Shown here in pieces: positions 39,425 through 49,199 of a stretch of 64,000 bases of DNA. Source of the stretch: Lepidostoma basale (taxonomy: Eukaryota > Arthropoda > Insecta > Trichoptera > Lepidostomatidae). The notes beneath the pieces were generated by a model. That model made no database searches. It was not told the DNA's origin and saw nothing but the letters and a program-made list of their open reading frames with translations. Both the position numbers and the translations under genes were made by a program. The number at the start of each line of letters is the position of its first letter. Position 1 is the stretch's first letter. The stretch spans positions 310,001-374,000 of the forward strand of contig JAHDVF020000445.1 in NCBI GenBank assembly GCA_022606425.2, written 5' to 3'.

Positions 39425-39812
39425 ACCTTCGACCTTCGTGGCAGAGTGGTAAGAAGTTGTCATATGATGTTCTTTGGCTGTAATTTTTTTATGAATGAAA
39501 TATTTTAGTTCTGCTTTTGGATTGTGTTTATTTGATATCTTATTTATTTTCCATTAAGTTGAAAAAATTATATCGGCTAAGTGGCCGCCGCCATCAAAAC
39601 CGAATCTGTTGAAGACCATACGGGCCCGATTTATGGCATTTTCCATCACTCTTTCCAGAACTTCCGGCGATAGGTTCTCGCATTCTTGACGGATATTCTC
39701 TGACTTCCTCTGAGATTGGCTACCTATCACATGTCATGAGAATCATAAATAAAATAGCTAAAATTAATGTGTATACAGTAATTGGGTTCAAACAACCTGT
39801 TGTATACAGAGA
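39425..39812 (+). mobile_element. SINE S2, split by transposase-like insert
   Basis: Head ACCTTCGTGGCAGAGTGGTA (39430-39453). The 3' part from 39716 (GGCTACCTATCACATGTCAT, ACAGTAATTGGGTTCAAACA) carries the second tail type. The B box and body are missing, lost or displaced with the insertion. Confidence 0.65.
39454..39715 (-). pseudogene. Tc1/mariner-like transposase C-terminal scrap
   Basis: Minus strand: SENIRQECENLSPEVLERVM, ENAINRARMVFNRFGFDGGG, HLADIIF and a stop. The pattern (short helix, SPEVL--V---, R----NR, GGHL--II) resembles the C-terminal end of Tc1/mariner-superfamily transposases. About 50 codons; no catalytic residue. Weak assignment. Confidence 0.4.
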
Positions 39813-39814
39813 GA

Positions 39815-40368
39815 GAAAAAAAATGGAAAATTGAAGTTGCACGAGCTGCATTTAATAAAATGAGAACATTCTTTTGCAACGATAATCTTAACATGAAACT
39901 TCGACAAATAATAATTACATGTTTCATATGGTATGTTCTACTACGAGTATATGACTGTAACACCTGGACTCTGAAAGTGAATGTAATGAACCGGTTGGAA
40001 GCGTTCGAGATGTGGATATACCGCAGAATGCTCCGTATTCCGTGGACCGATAGGGTCAGTAATACAGATTTACTACAGAGAGCCAGAGCCAATAGAGAGC
40101 TGTTTCGAGTGAGAAAATTGGAAAGTCTCATATTTGGGTCATGTGCTAAGGGGAGAAAAATACCACCTCCTTCGACTGATATTAATGGGTAAAGTGGAGG
40201 GACGTCGGGAGTTGGTAGAAGGCAGCTGTCCTGGCTGCGGAACATCAAATAGTGGACAGGAATAACAAGAGTTCAGAACCTGTCCCAAGTGGCGCAGGGT
40301 ATAGATGCCTTTGCTGCAGTGATCGCCAATGTTGGGGGGGACTTAACACGCCACCGATAGAAGAAGAA
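39815..40368 (+). mobile_element. RTE-like LINE C-terminal third
   Basis: IEVARAAFNKMRTFFCNDNL, NMKLRQIIITCFIWYVLL, VMNRLEAFEMWIYRRMLRIP, WTDRVSNTDLLQRARANREL. After a frameshift it continues LRGEKYHLL-like sequence to a GATAGAAGAAGAA tail. It begins about 30 codons after the catalytic box. Confidence 0.85.
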
Positions 40369-40504
40369 TACATTTAAAATATAATACAATTTTTTTTTTT
40401 CATTATTAACTTCAACCATGAAATTTTAAATAACCTTTTTTTTTTTAAACCATTAATACTTTAAGCATCAATAGAAACATTTTCAATATCTAATTTTCAG
40501 TGTC

Positions 40505-40582
40505 ATATTCAGTAACGTTCGAGATGTGGATACACCGCAGAATGCTCCGTATTCCGTGGACCGATAGGGTCAGTAATACCGT
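40505..40582 (+). mobile_element. RTE-like scrap
   Basis: AACGTTCGAGATGTGGATAC then ACCGCAGAATGCTCCG repeats 78 bases of the adjacent RTE copy almost exactly (one base differs), so it may be a local duplication. Confidence 0.7.
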
Positions 40583-40769
40583 TTTTTATTCGTATACCTA
40601 TATTCTGGATGATAAACTATTATAATAAGCGGTTATCTTGTAGTGTATGTAGGTTACCTAATTCAGTCATAAAAAACTCAATAATTCATCAAATTACATT
40701 ATTATTTTTGAAAATGTGTTAAAACCTATGAGTTCTTTTATTAAAAAAATAAAACAACACTATCCTAAT

Positions 40770-40930
40770 TCATTCATAAGTGGATTGAAGGATTTCTGTA
40801 TCACATCCGTATGAACAGTTCCCACTTCAATGTATTGGATATTCCTCCTTCCTGTAGTTTTCTCACAATATCCCTTAGCAACACTCTGTCAAATGCCAAA
40901 TCGATAAAACATATACTGAATCATTATGAA
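40770..40930 (-). mobile_element. RT domain scrap (motif A)
   Basis: Minus strand: CFIDLAFDRVLLRDIVRKLQ then EGGISNTL. F-D---AFD-V is the motif A region of non-LTR reverse transcriptases with part deleted. It is the only piece in the window from upstream of the YADD box. Confidence 0.65.
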
Positions 40931-41097
40931 AAATAAATGTACTCTAAAAACTTCCAAAATAACCTGTAACCAATAAAAATGTAGTAAGTACACAATTAAA
41001 AAATATGACGCGCGAAGTGTTCCGTTCGAAGTAACACAAAATACAATTCGCCATAACTACCTATTCACCATAACTATATTACCTGCCTTTTACAAAT

Positions 41098-41310
41098 GAA
41101 ATTTATTTTGTGGGTGTCGGACGATCGAAGTGTGCGCGGGAGATGCCTATTGGTGGCGATGAGGTTCGCAACCCATCACACCGCGTCTCCCGCGGAGCGA
41201 AAAGAGAAGGATGGAGTGCCGCATCAGTAAAAGTGTGACAGTCCATTATTTCTGCCTACCCTTTCGGGGAGACGGCGTGATGGTTAGTTAGTTAGTTAGT
41301 TAGTTAGTTA
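41098..41310 (+). mobile_element. SINE S1, body only
   Basis: Starts ATTTATTTTGTGGGTGTCGG and has B box GGTTCGCAACC, the 3' end as in LINE-A and (GTTA)6. Comparing 41230-41300 with LINE-A at 42055-42120 shows the shared tail best. Confidence 0.85.
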
Positions 41311-41754
41311 TCTTGTAGTGTATGCCATTTCTCTTTAAATCATGAAAATGTACTTTATCTAAATTTTCATTAGAGTGATTTCATTGCGGAATTAGGTAAA
41401 AGGAGTTGTTATAGTTCAAAGTGGTACATTTAGCCCTGTAATGGAGGTCGAACATCACTTATTCCGGTTGACTTGTCGGATATTCTTCGAAAAGTATGTA
41501 TAGTTCATCATAAAAGGTTCGCCGGATTCGTTTTTAATGTAGGACTTACGTTATTAGGCTCAGAGGAATCGCCCAGCGGGGTACTACGGCCGCAAATTAC
41601 TCTAAAAAGATATCGGAACTTTTTGTGAATTCTATTATGTATTTGAGACTTTATTGACTTCATAATTTGAATAATTTTTTTTAAGAAAAAATCTTATGTA
41701 ACCTAACTATACAAATGCTAAATTTTGTTGAGGTTTCAATTCTTCTTCTCTGAA
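41311..41754. other. Repeat-poor stretch, no gene
   Basis: 41400-41620 is GC-balanced (GAGGAATCGCCCAGCGGGGT). No ORF of note. Confidence 0.35.
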
Positions 41755-41930
41755 TTAATGTTTTTAATTGAAATTTCTTGGTAGAAGTTCATTTAAAATA
41801 ATGAAAACAAAAAAAAAATATTCAAAATTTCTTTATTATTATGTATTTAGTGTGCTTCCACTAGTGTTTATGTTCGACCGGTTTCGGCAACTTGCTGCCA
41901 TCTTCTGGTAACTACATAAAACAATTGGTT
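41755..41930 (-). repeat. FB3 half element
   Basis: TTGAAATTTCTTGGTAGAAG, TTCGACCGGTTTCGGCAACT. Minus strand: CAGAAGA, U, GGCA/UGCC hairpin, GAAA, ACCGGU, C. Confidence 0.65.
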
Positions 41931-42125
41931 TATACAATAAATGATCAAATAAATAAAATATTGAATGTCGGCCATGTGAGGAGTCAGAGAAATCAACGCG
42001 CGTGCATGACACGATGTATAAATGTTGAGGAATCGAGAGAAATATGTCAGGAAAGAAAAGTGTGGCAGTCCATTCTTTCTGCCTACCCTTTCGGGGAGAC
42101 GGCGTGATGGTTAGTTAGTTAGTTT
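41931..42125 (+). mobile_element. LINE-A 3' end
   Basis: Encodes QINKILNVGHVRSQRNQRAC, MTRCINVEESREICQERKVW and QSILSAYPFGETA, then a stop inside GATGG, followed by (TTAG)n. It shows that the ORF runs to within a few bases of the tail. Inserted directly into FB3. Confidence 0.85.
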
Positions 42126-42854
42126 TACTTAGTATGTATGTACATTGTCACGGTTGCCATAATTCTATTTCATGGATAGATCTTTCGTAGATTCGTAGAT
42201 CTTTATAGACTCCATCATAAGAATAGATTCTGTGATCTATGTTCATTCGTATCACTACATCATCATTCTTTGTTGATACCACGAGTCACAGACATACCTA
42301 AGATCCTAGTAAAAATATTAAAAGTCAAAGAAAATTTCTGAAATAAAAAATATGTTTGTTAACAAACGGATTTTAATGTTTATAAAAAAAAAACATTTAC
42401 ACAAGATCCAACGAAAATATTGCATCAGTGCACCAATCTATTAAACAATTAAAATAATAGATTTAAACAATATGTACTTAGTGATGCATCCTGCAAGATG
42501 TTGAATAATATTATATAAACGTAGGTACGTGTATTCCTGTATTATTCAATGGGTTTATTTAAATAAAGAACAGGTTGAGGTAGATACCGTATTCAAACAA
42601 AAGAAAAATAACAGTTAACAATGACCTAACACAATAGGGTATCATTATAAACAAAGTTCCCTCAGATATTTGAATAAGCAATCATTCTTTAACACAAAGG
42701 GTATCTGACAAGGCTCGTTATCGAATTCACTTTTTATAGACGACCTTCGTTAACTGAACGCCTTATTGATTGGAGATCCTTTTTAAAGATACATATTGTA
42801 GTATATTTAATCCTGAAACATTTAAATATCGATTCAACCATTTATACTCTTTTT
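42126..42854. other. AT-rich stretch, no gene
   Basis: Imperfect GTAGATTCGTAGATC repeats near 42188-42205; otherwise nothing recognised. Confidence 0.35.
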
Positions 42855-43025
42855 AGTTATGATATTTGAAAAGGAAGAATGTATGACGGATTGTGACATA
42901 AGTGCAAACGGTGAGAAATCAGAGCGAGTTACCGAATTTGTCTACCTGGGAAGCATGTTTACAAGTGATGGAAAAATGAAGAAAGATATCGGAAGAAGGG
43001 TAGGAGCTGGAAACAATATAAATGG
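42855..43025 (+). mobile_element. Non-LTR RT fragment
   Basis: ISANGEKSERVTEFVYLGSM then FTSDGKMKKDIGRRVGAGN. F-YLGS--T-DG----DI-RR is the stretch between the YADD box and LINE-A's LYGSE-type motif, so it may be an upstream piece of LINE-A. Confidence 0.65.
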
Positions 43026-43034
43026 TGAGTCTGG

Positions 43035-43480
43035 TAGTGTTCATTCTTTGAACATGACCGGACCAGTCCGTTATTCGCTATCTGCTCCATCTTATAATAT
43101 CCTCAACCTTACATATCTCTCTAATTCTGGTGTTCCTCAGATCTCTCAGTTACTTGCCTGCTATCATCCTCAGTGTCTTCATCTCGGAAGTCCTCAAAAC
43201 TTGTTTGGTCCTTACTGTGTCTGCCCTTGCTTCGACGCCATATGTTATTATTGGTCTTACGCTTTATAGATTCTTATCTTACTTTAATGGCCATGTCTTT
43301 GTTTTTCCATATTGTGGATTTTAGTGTAACAGAGATTGCAGCTGCCTTGTTTACTTAGGCTTGTATTTCTTCTCGCATATCAGCTCCTCCCACCAGGTCT
43401 ATGCCTAGATACTTGAAGGTCCTAACCTCTTCAATGGGTTGATTCTTTATAACCAGGTTGCATGTTTCGGAAAAATTATC
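43035..43480 (-). mobile_element. LINE-F, longest copy
   Basis: Minus strand: NLVIKNQPIEEVRTFKYLGI, DLVGGADMREEIQA, stop, VNKAAAISVTLKSTIWKNK and, after a frameshift, YGVEARADTVRTKQVLRTSE MKTLR. Covers post-catalytic RT sequence. Confidence 0.7.
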
Positions 43481-43884
43481 ATATGATGTTAAGTAAAAGA
43501 CTCCAAGTTCATTTTTATCCATGTATCGAATATATCACAATGTTTTCAAACACATTATTTGATCAGTTGTATATATAAGGATGTGTTGGATAATTTATTC
43601 TATTCCTAGTTCCGCAGTCTGGAGCTATATAAAGCTCTATACAGCGGGCTCCAAAATGTTAACAAGCCATAAACAAAGGTTGATTTCAAAGTCAAATGCC
43701 TTATTATTGTTCGAGACCCCCTCCCGGGGCTCGTTTATAGGGTGTCAAAAAGGTAATCACTCGTAAATTCCTTGAATTGGTAACACATATTTAAATTTAA
43801 CGTCTAACCTTGATTTATTTTGATCCCTAACATAACCTCTACGCGGCTCGCTGTCTCGTCACATAAGATTTAAGCAAATTGATG
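43481..43884. other. No recognisable gene
   Basis: Mixed composition. A 61-codon ORF at 43581-43766 is unrecognised. Nothing else supported. Confidence 0.35.
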
Positions 43885-44334
43885 ATCAGACAATCCATTG
43901 TTTTGGCGGAAGCACATGGTACTCTGATATTATTGACTGTTTAATTTTAAATACGGATCAAATTAAGGATCATTCAAATGGTTTGGAAAATAATGAATGA
44001 AGAAAGAATGGTAAAAAAATTATATGTTAATGATGTAAATGGAACTAGAAATAAAGGAAGACCGAGAAAAACGTGTCACGATCAAATAAATCAAATATTG
44101 AATGTCGGCCATGTGAGAAGTCGGAGAAATCGACGCCCGTGCATGACACGATGTATGAATGTTGAGGGAGCGAGAGAAATATGTCAGGAAATAAAAGTGT
44201 GACAGTCCATTCTTTCTGCCTATCCCTTAGGGGAGACGGCGTGATGGTTAGTTAGTTAGGTAGTTTTTAATTTTAAATACTGTTAAAATATCACAATTTG
44301 TTAAAAAATAATTTTCAAACACTTTTATTAGTTT
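43885..44334. repeat. FB1 arm carrying LINE-A
   Basis: Left piece ATCCATTGTTTTGGCGGAAG to TTTAATTTTAAATAC, right piece from 44266 (TTTAATTTTAAATACTGTTA) to TTAGTTTATGCACCACTT. The join is interrupted by LINE-A with a 15-bp duplication. Confidence 0.75.
43955..44265 (+). mobile_element. LINE-A with 15-bp target duplication
   Basis: Flanked by TTTAATTTTAAATAC (43940-43954 and 44266-44280). Encodes MNEERMVKKLYVNDVNGTRN, KGRPRKTCHDQINQILNVGH, VRSRRNRRPCMTRCMNVEGA and REICQEIKV. It gives exact element boundaries: 5'-truncated start, (GTTA)n 3' end. Confidence 0.9.
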
Positions 44335-44790
44335 ATGCACCACTTTGGTTGCAACGCTTTTTCTTCTTTTTCTTTTACTTTTTATTTTTGTCCTGTCACT
44401 CCTCCCTCGTGCATAGGGCCTCAAGGAGTCTTCTCCACCCCACTCTATCGCATGCCTGATGCCTAACATCTTCCCAAGTGAGGCCTGCTGCTTTGACCTC
44501 GTCATTTATGGCTCTTCTCCAGATGGCTCTAGGTCTGCCTGGCTTCCTCTTTCCCCCATTATTGACCAATCTAGTGCGTAGGGTTGGGTTCCGTCTCAGA
44601 GAGTGACCGATCCACAGCCATTTGCGTCTAGCGACTTGTTCTCTATTTGGCTTTTCGCCTGCTATGGTCCAGAGAACGGCATTTGATACTGTTTGCGGCC
44701 AATAGATCTTGAATATTGAGGCACCTGGAGTTTTCCAATGACGTCCGCGGTAGATTTTCAAGTCTCACTACAGCAGTACGTTTTTAATGT
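44335..44790 (-). mobile_element. LINE-E RT C-terminus, best copy
   Basis: Minus ORF 44396-44761: VLWTIAGEKPNREQVARRKW, LWIGHSLRRNPTLRTRLVNN, GGKRKPGRPRAIWRRAINDE, VKAAGLTWEDVRHQACDRVG and WRRLLEALCTREE. The frame is open to its stop; the 3' UTR is short and ends AAAAGAAGAAAAAG. 5'-truncated after the LLCG-ET motif. Confidence 0.85.
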
Positions 44791-44839
44791 TTCTGCTGAT
44801 TATTATTTAACTGAAATTTATTTTGTAACCAATACGAAA

Positions 44840-45500
44840 ACACCCGGCAGTACTGAAACCTGTTTGTTTCGACAAAAATAAGGTGGTGTAAAAACTAGTA
44901 AAAGTCTTTGAAAAATATTTTTAAACATTCTGTGATATTATAACAATATTTAAAATTAAACAGTTAATTAAATATTAAATAGTATTTTGTTTTGGTCGAA
45001 AGATTTCAACATTATTTAATGCTAGAATTTATAACACTGTTATAATAAAAAATCGCAATTAAAATTATTCACTTTTTTAGTTTCGCGACAGATGTTTCGC
45101 CAACCGATGTTAGCATCATCAGGTGTTACAAACAAATTGTTTCAACATCTTACTCAAAAAGTAAATAATTAAAATTGTGATATTATATTGTAACAGTGTT
45201 ATAAATTCTAACATTAAATAATGTTAAGTATCACAGTCTTTCGGCCAAAATAATATTGATTAATTGTTTAATTTTAAATATTGTAAAAATATCACAGAAT
45301 ATGGTATTTAAAAATATTTTTTCAAAAACATTTCCTAGTTTTTACACCACTTTATTTTTGTCAAAACAAACCGGTGTGTTTGCTAACACCCGATGATACC
45401 AACATCGGTTGGCGAAACAACTGTCGCAACACTCAAATAGTGAATAATAAAAATTGGAATATCAAAACAGTGTTCTGAATTTTAGCAGTTTATGAAATCA
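44840..45500. repeat. Nested FB1 palindrome, ~550 bp
   Basis: Outer arms 44840-44980 and 45250-45390 (ACAAAAATAAGGTGGTGTAA and its complement) enclose an inner FB1 (44985-45250) with arms TTTGTTTTGGTCGAAAG and CTTTCGGCCAAAAT. A minus-strand motif at 45087-45122 has CUGAUGA, U, GCUAAC/GUUGGC, GAAA, ACAUCUGU, C. A third, plus-strand motif near 45390-45430 has CCGAUGA with hairpin CCAAC/GUUGG. Confidence 0.75.
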
Positions 45501-45559
45501 GTTCCCTGGTTGATGAAGATCATTATAAAAATGTTATTGTATAATAATTACGAGTAGGT

Positions 45560-45765
45560 ATATTACTTACTTACTTACTTACTTACACAGCCGTTGTCGT
45601 CCACTGCTGCACATAGGCCTCCCCATACTTCTCCACGTATCCCTGTCTTGTGCCTTTCGCATCCAATAGCCAACAATTCTTCTAATGTCATAGGACCATC
45701 GTGTGCGGGGTCTCTCTTTGTTTATTTTGTCTTCGCGGGTTCTCCACTCTACCATCCTTCTGTTT
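45560..45765 (-). mobile_element. LINE-D-like tail with (TAAG)n
   Basis: Minus strand: REDKINKERPRTRWSYDIRR, MRKAQDRDTWRSMGEAYVQQ, WTTTAV. Ends in (TAAG)5. RPRTRW, RDR-W and EAYVQQW are as in LINE-D, but the tail differs. Confidence 0.75.
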
Positions 45766-45769
45766 CATC

Positions 45770-45860
45770 TATCTTCTACCAATCTGGTTATGAAGAAGGA
45801 GACTGCAACGATCTCCGAAACATCGGTCCAGAAAGACGAGTTAAACGGATTTTCCTAAGA
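45770..45860 (+). repeat. Hammerhead-like hairpin of another type
   Basis: UGAAGA, A, GGAGA/UCUCC hairpin, GAAACAUCGGUC, with CUGG upstream and CCAG downstream. Resembles the CUGAAGA...GAAAC-CGG motif common in animal repeats, with one core base changed. Confidence 0.4.
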
Positions 45861-45867
45861 TCCCAAA

Positions 45868-46045
45868 AAACATAGTGACAAATTTGTTTCGCTTTGCGAG
45901 GGCATTCTCAAACCCTATCCATTGAGAATGCCTTCGCAAGCCAAAACTACTTTGTCACTATTATTTATATATTTTTTTATAAATAATAAAACAATCAATA
46001 TAAAACCAAAAAAACAATCGCGTTTTTAATACACACTCGTAATGA
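45868..46045 (-). repeat. FB6 complete foldback
   Basis: Arms AGGGCATTCTCAAACC and TTGAGAATGCCTTCGCA. The minus strand reads UUGAGAA, U, GC..GC hairpin, GAAA, ACAAAUUUGU, C, ACU. Stem I UGG/ACU-type pairs (U-A, G-C, G-U) are possible. Confidence 0.7.
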
Positions 46046-46554
46046 GAAGATTTCATATAGGATTATTTATAATCAAAAGAAAGGAGTTTTTAATACCCTA
46101 CACATTTGGAATGCAGCTACCAAATTAATCTCTATTTAAAATACTGTGTTCCAAAAATTACTTACCATTACAAATTAGTAATGTAAAGTGTTTATTCTGA
46201 GAACATAATAGAGTTTACTTTTTTAGCTCCTAATAGAGGGAAGTCACGCAATATATTTGTATAAGATTGTATCATGGCGCGTATTTTATTAACACATCCA
46301 TAAAATAAATAACCGAACTGACTTTTGGCCGTACACAAAGTCGTTATTAACTTTGATTCATACTTGAGTTTACAGTCCATTAAAAATATATTAACTTGAT
46401 ATAAAGCTCAGCTTAATTGAAGCTAAAGTTCTTATGAAGTATTACTTGTTGTTAACGAGATTCAAGTAATTATTTACGAATTTCGAACGCGGGTTTCTAC
46501 ATTCAATTCATTATTAAATAATGTTTAAACTAATAATTAAATTAAATAATATTT
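46046..46554. other. AT-rich stretch, no gene
   Basis: A minus ORF of 62 codons (46192-46380) is unrecognised and looks like chance. Confidence 0.35.
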
Positions 46555-46740
46555 TTTAACTACTTCCACTTTTGTCTTTATTTAGACAGCGACCGGTTTC
46601 GCCAGGCTCGCTGGCATCGACAGACTGGTGACACTATTGTAAACTTAGTGGAAGTAGAAGTAGTTAAAATAACATCGTTTTATTTAACTATTATTTAAAA
46701 TGAACTTCCATCAAGAGATTTCAGTAAAATCATTTGATTA
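46555..46740 (-). repeat. FB3 element
   Basis: Minus strand: CAGU, CUGUCGA, U, GCCAG/CUGGC hairpin, GAAA, ACCGGU, C, GCUG. The arms CCACTTTTGTCTTTATTTAG and GAAGTAGAAGTAG close it. Confidence 0.65.
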
Positions 46741-46742
46741 TC

Positions 46743-47520
46743 TTAACCCTTAACGTACCGTGTTCAAAACAAAACGCTTGCTCCCATGTGGTAAGTTCAG
46801 TTTACCGCTAACTTTATCTAAATATCAAGCATATGACTAGATGAATCAAAATTTAATTTATGTCATCTTGTAGGGAATTTCATTAGGAATAGATCGATAT
46901 CTATAACATACATGATTATTTGAAAAACATATCATTATTAATTTTTTTCTGGAACCATGCGATTTCTGATATGTAATGCGTCATAACATACGGGCGACTA
47001 AAAATCGGGTCGGGTCGGGTCGAAACTTGTCTGCACGCCGAGCCGGCGGGGCGAAGATAAAGGCACCTAGGCAAAATGTATAGTACGTTCAAGACAACGA
47101 GTACGTATTAATATTTGTCCCTTTTGGTAAAGTGTTAATATTTTCACAGTTCTGATATTATTAAGTTACGTGGTGCGTTTTCATCCAGTCGGTATCATTA
47201 CGTACCTATTGAAAAGGTCAAAGATATAATTTATAATATGTTTAAAACAGCGAGTAAGTATTTGTCACTTTTGATAAAGTTGTAAATATTAGCAAAACAA
47301 ATTCTACCTTAACACGAATGAAGGTGAGGGCAGTCTTAGAAAATATTTTTTTTTGGGATGAAGGAAGTAATTTTTTACTTTTTTTTTATTACGAAATATT
47401 GAGAACACTTCAATGGAGGATTACAATTTTTTTATAATATTAGGGTCCATAGGTTTTAAGAAAATCAACTTTAAATTGGCAGTGGAAACTCAATTGACCA
47501 CATGGCAACGCGACGGTTAA
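46743..47520. mobile_element. TTAA-flanked element, copy 1 (piggyBac-like)
   Basis: Between TTAA at 46743-46746 and 47517-47520. Left end CCCTTAACGTACCGTGTTC, right end GCAACGCGACGG. Subterminal CCCATGTGGT...TTCAGTTTACC matches the complement of GGAAACTCAATTGACCACAT. Two internal stretches with CGAGTA-GTA-TTTGTC repeat each other. No transposase. The TTAA target suggests piggyBac; the evidence is indirect. Confidence 0.7.
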
Positions 47521-47639
47521 AAATGTTTAAACTCTTAGTAAAAAAAAATTAAATAATAAAATAAACTTCAAAACGAAATAAAAACGGTGGTTAAATATAT
47601 TTTAAAACAAATTTTAACATTTTTTCACTCAGTACAAAC

Positions 47640-48337
47640 CACTAACTAACTAAATAACTAACCATCACGCCGTCTCTTCGAATGGGTAGGCCAAAAGAAT
47701 GGACTGCCATACTTTTCTTTCCTGACATATTCCGCTCGATTCCTCAACATTCATACATCGTGTCATGCACGCGCGTCGATTTCTCTGACTCCTCACATGG
47801 CCGACATTTAATATTTTATTTATTTGATCGTGCCACGTTTTCCTCGGTCTTCCTCTATTTCTGGTTTCATTTACATCGTTAACATATAATTTTTTTATCA
47901 TTCGTTGTTTCCATACGTCCAAACCATCTTAATGATCCTTTCATTATTTTTTTCATAACACCATCATTCGACACTCTACGTATCGACACATTCGTCTAAG
48001 AGATCTCATTTCTACTACATTTATTCTACTTTCTTTTTTTTTACGTATACAACAGGTCGCTTGAACCCAATTACAGTATACAATTGGTTTTTAAGCTGAT
48101 ATATTGATTCTCGTGACATGTGACAGGTAGCCAATCTATCGCCATTTTATTGTCACGAGAATACTACGCCAGACCAAAGACAGTGTGACAATCACACTGC
48201 CATCGCCGGGAATCGAACCCAGAACCTTTGGAATGGGAATCAGAGCTCTTACCACTCTGCCACGAAGGTCGTCATCCTTCTTTTGCCAGTTCCATGCATC
48301 GCTTCCATACATAAGGGTCGGTACAAGAACATACCGT
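47640..48337 (-). mobile_element. LINE-A split by SINE S2
   Basis: 47640-48035: minus codons KKLYVNDVNETRNRGRPRKT, WHDQINKILNVGHVRSQRNR and RACMTRCMNVEESSGICQER. 48276-48337 continues the upstream QKKDD, CMEA-TLMYG part. The S2 copy lies exactly between the codons of ..RINVVEMRSL and QKKD. Confidence 0.85.
48036..48275 (-). mobile_element. SINE S2, complete, second tail type
   Basis: Minus strand: TGGCAGAGTGG A box, GGGTTCGATTCCCGG B box, body, then AATTGTATACTGTAATTGGG and GTTGTATACGTAAAAAAAAA. Confidence 0.85.
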
Positions 48338-48935
48338 TTTTACTAACTAACTAACTAACCATCACGCCGTCTCCCCGAAAGGGTAGGCAGAAAGAATGGA
48401 CTGTCACACTTTAACCGATGCGGCACTCCATCCTTCTCTTTTCGCCCCGCGGGAGACGCGGTGTGATGGGTTGCGAACCTCATCGCCACCAATAGGCATC
48501 TCCCGCGCACACTTCGATCTTCCAACATCCACAAAATAAATCTAAAACAAATAATATAAAATACAATGATATAAAATAAAATAACAAAATAAAAATAATT
48601 TAACACAAAATGTTCTTTTTAGATGGTGCACATATTGTCTATTTAATTTATGTTCCACGAATCCACCGTTTTTTTAATTTAGCACATAATGTTTTTTTCG
48701 ATGTTGCACATGTTGACATGGACGATCCGGACTTTTGTGTTTATTTAATTTATGTTACACGTATCCACCGTTTTTTAAATTAGCTGTTATATGATTGAAT
48801 TAATGTTCCACGTATCCACTTTTTTATTTGGCAGTAATTAGGCACTTAAAACCAACCAACACCAGCAAGAACTTTAAAAGAATATTGAAGAAATTATTCA
48901 AATTGTCATTGGAACAAACCGTTTTTACCTTAATA
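48338..48935 (-). mobile_element. SINE S1, longest copy
   Basis: Minus strand, tail at the left. The body has B box GGTTCGCAACC, and the AT-rich 5' region is partly duplicated (two GGATACGTG-type blocks near 48655 and 48800), as in the 1.6-kb copy. Confidence 0.8.
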
Positions 48936-49199
48936 TTATACAGAAAGATAGCATAGCGCCTCATATTTTAATAAATTTTAATATATCCAGCATATGGCAG
49001 TCGGCAATAAACACGTTATAAAACATCTGCCTTGTAAAATAAACACACTGAGCATTCAACTCGGTTATACATTTTTTAGATCCTCTGAACGAAGCTTCCA
49101 AGTTTACTAATTAACGTTTGTGTTCCAATTATAATTTATTACCCATTAAACTTGATTCAAAGGGATATGCCCCTCGTTTTTTTTTAATTCCTGATATTG

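Noticed and set aside
39727..40248. 173-codon minus-strand ORF, the longest in the window
   Set aside because: It is the antisense of the RTE-like coding sequence on the plus strand, which has the recognisable motifs.
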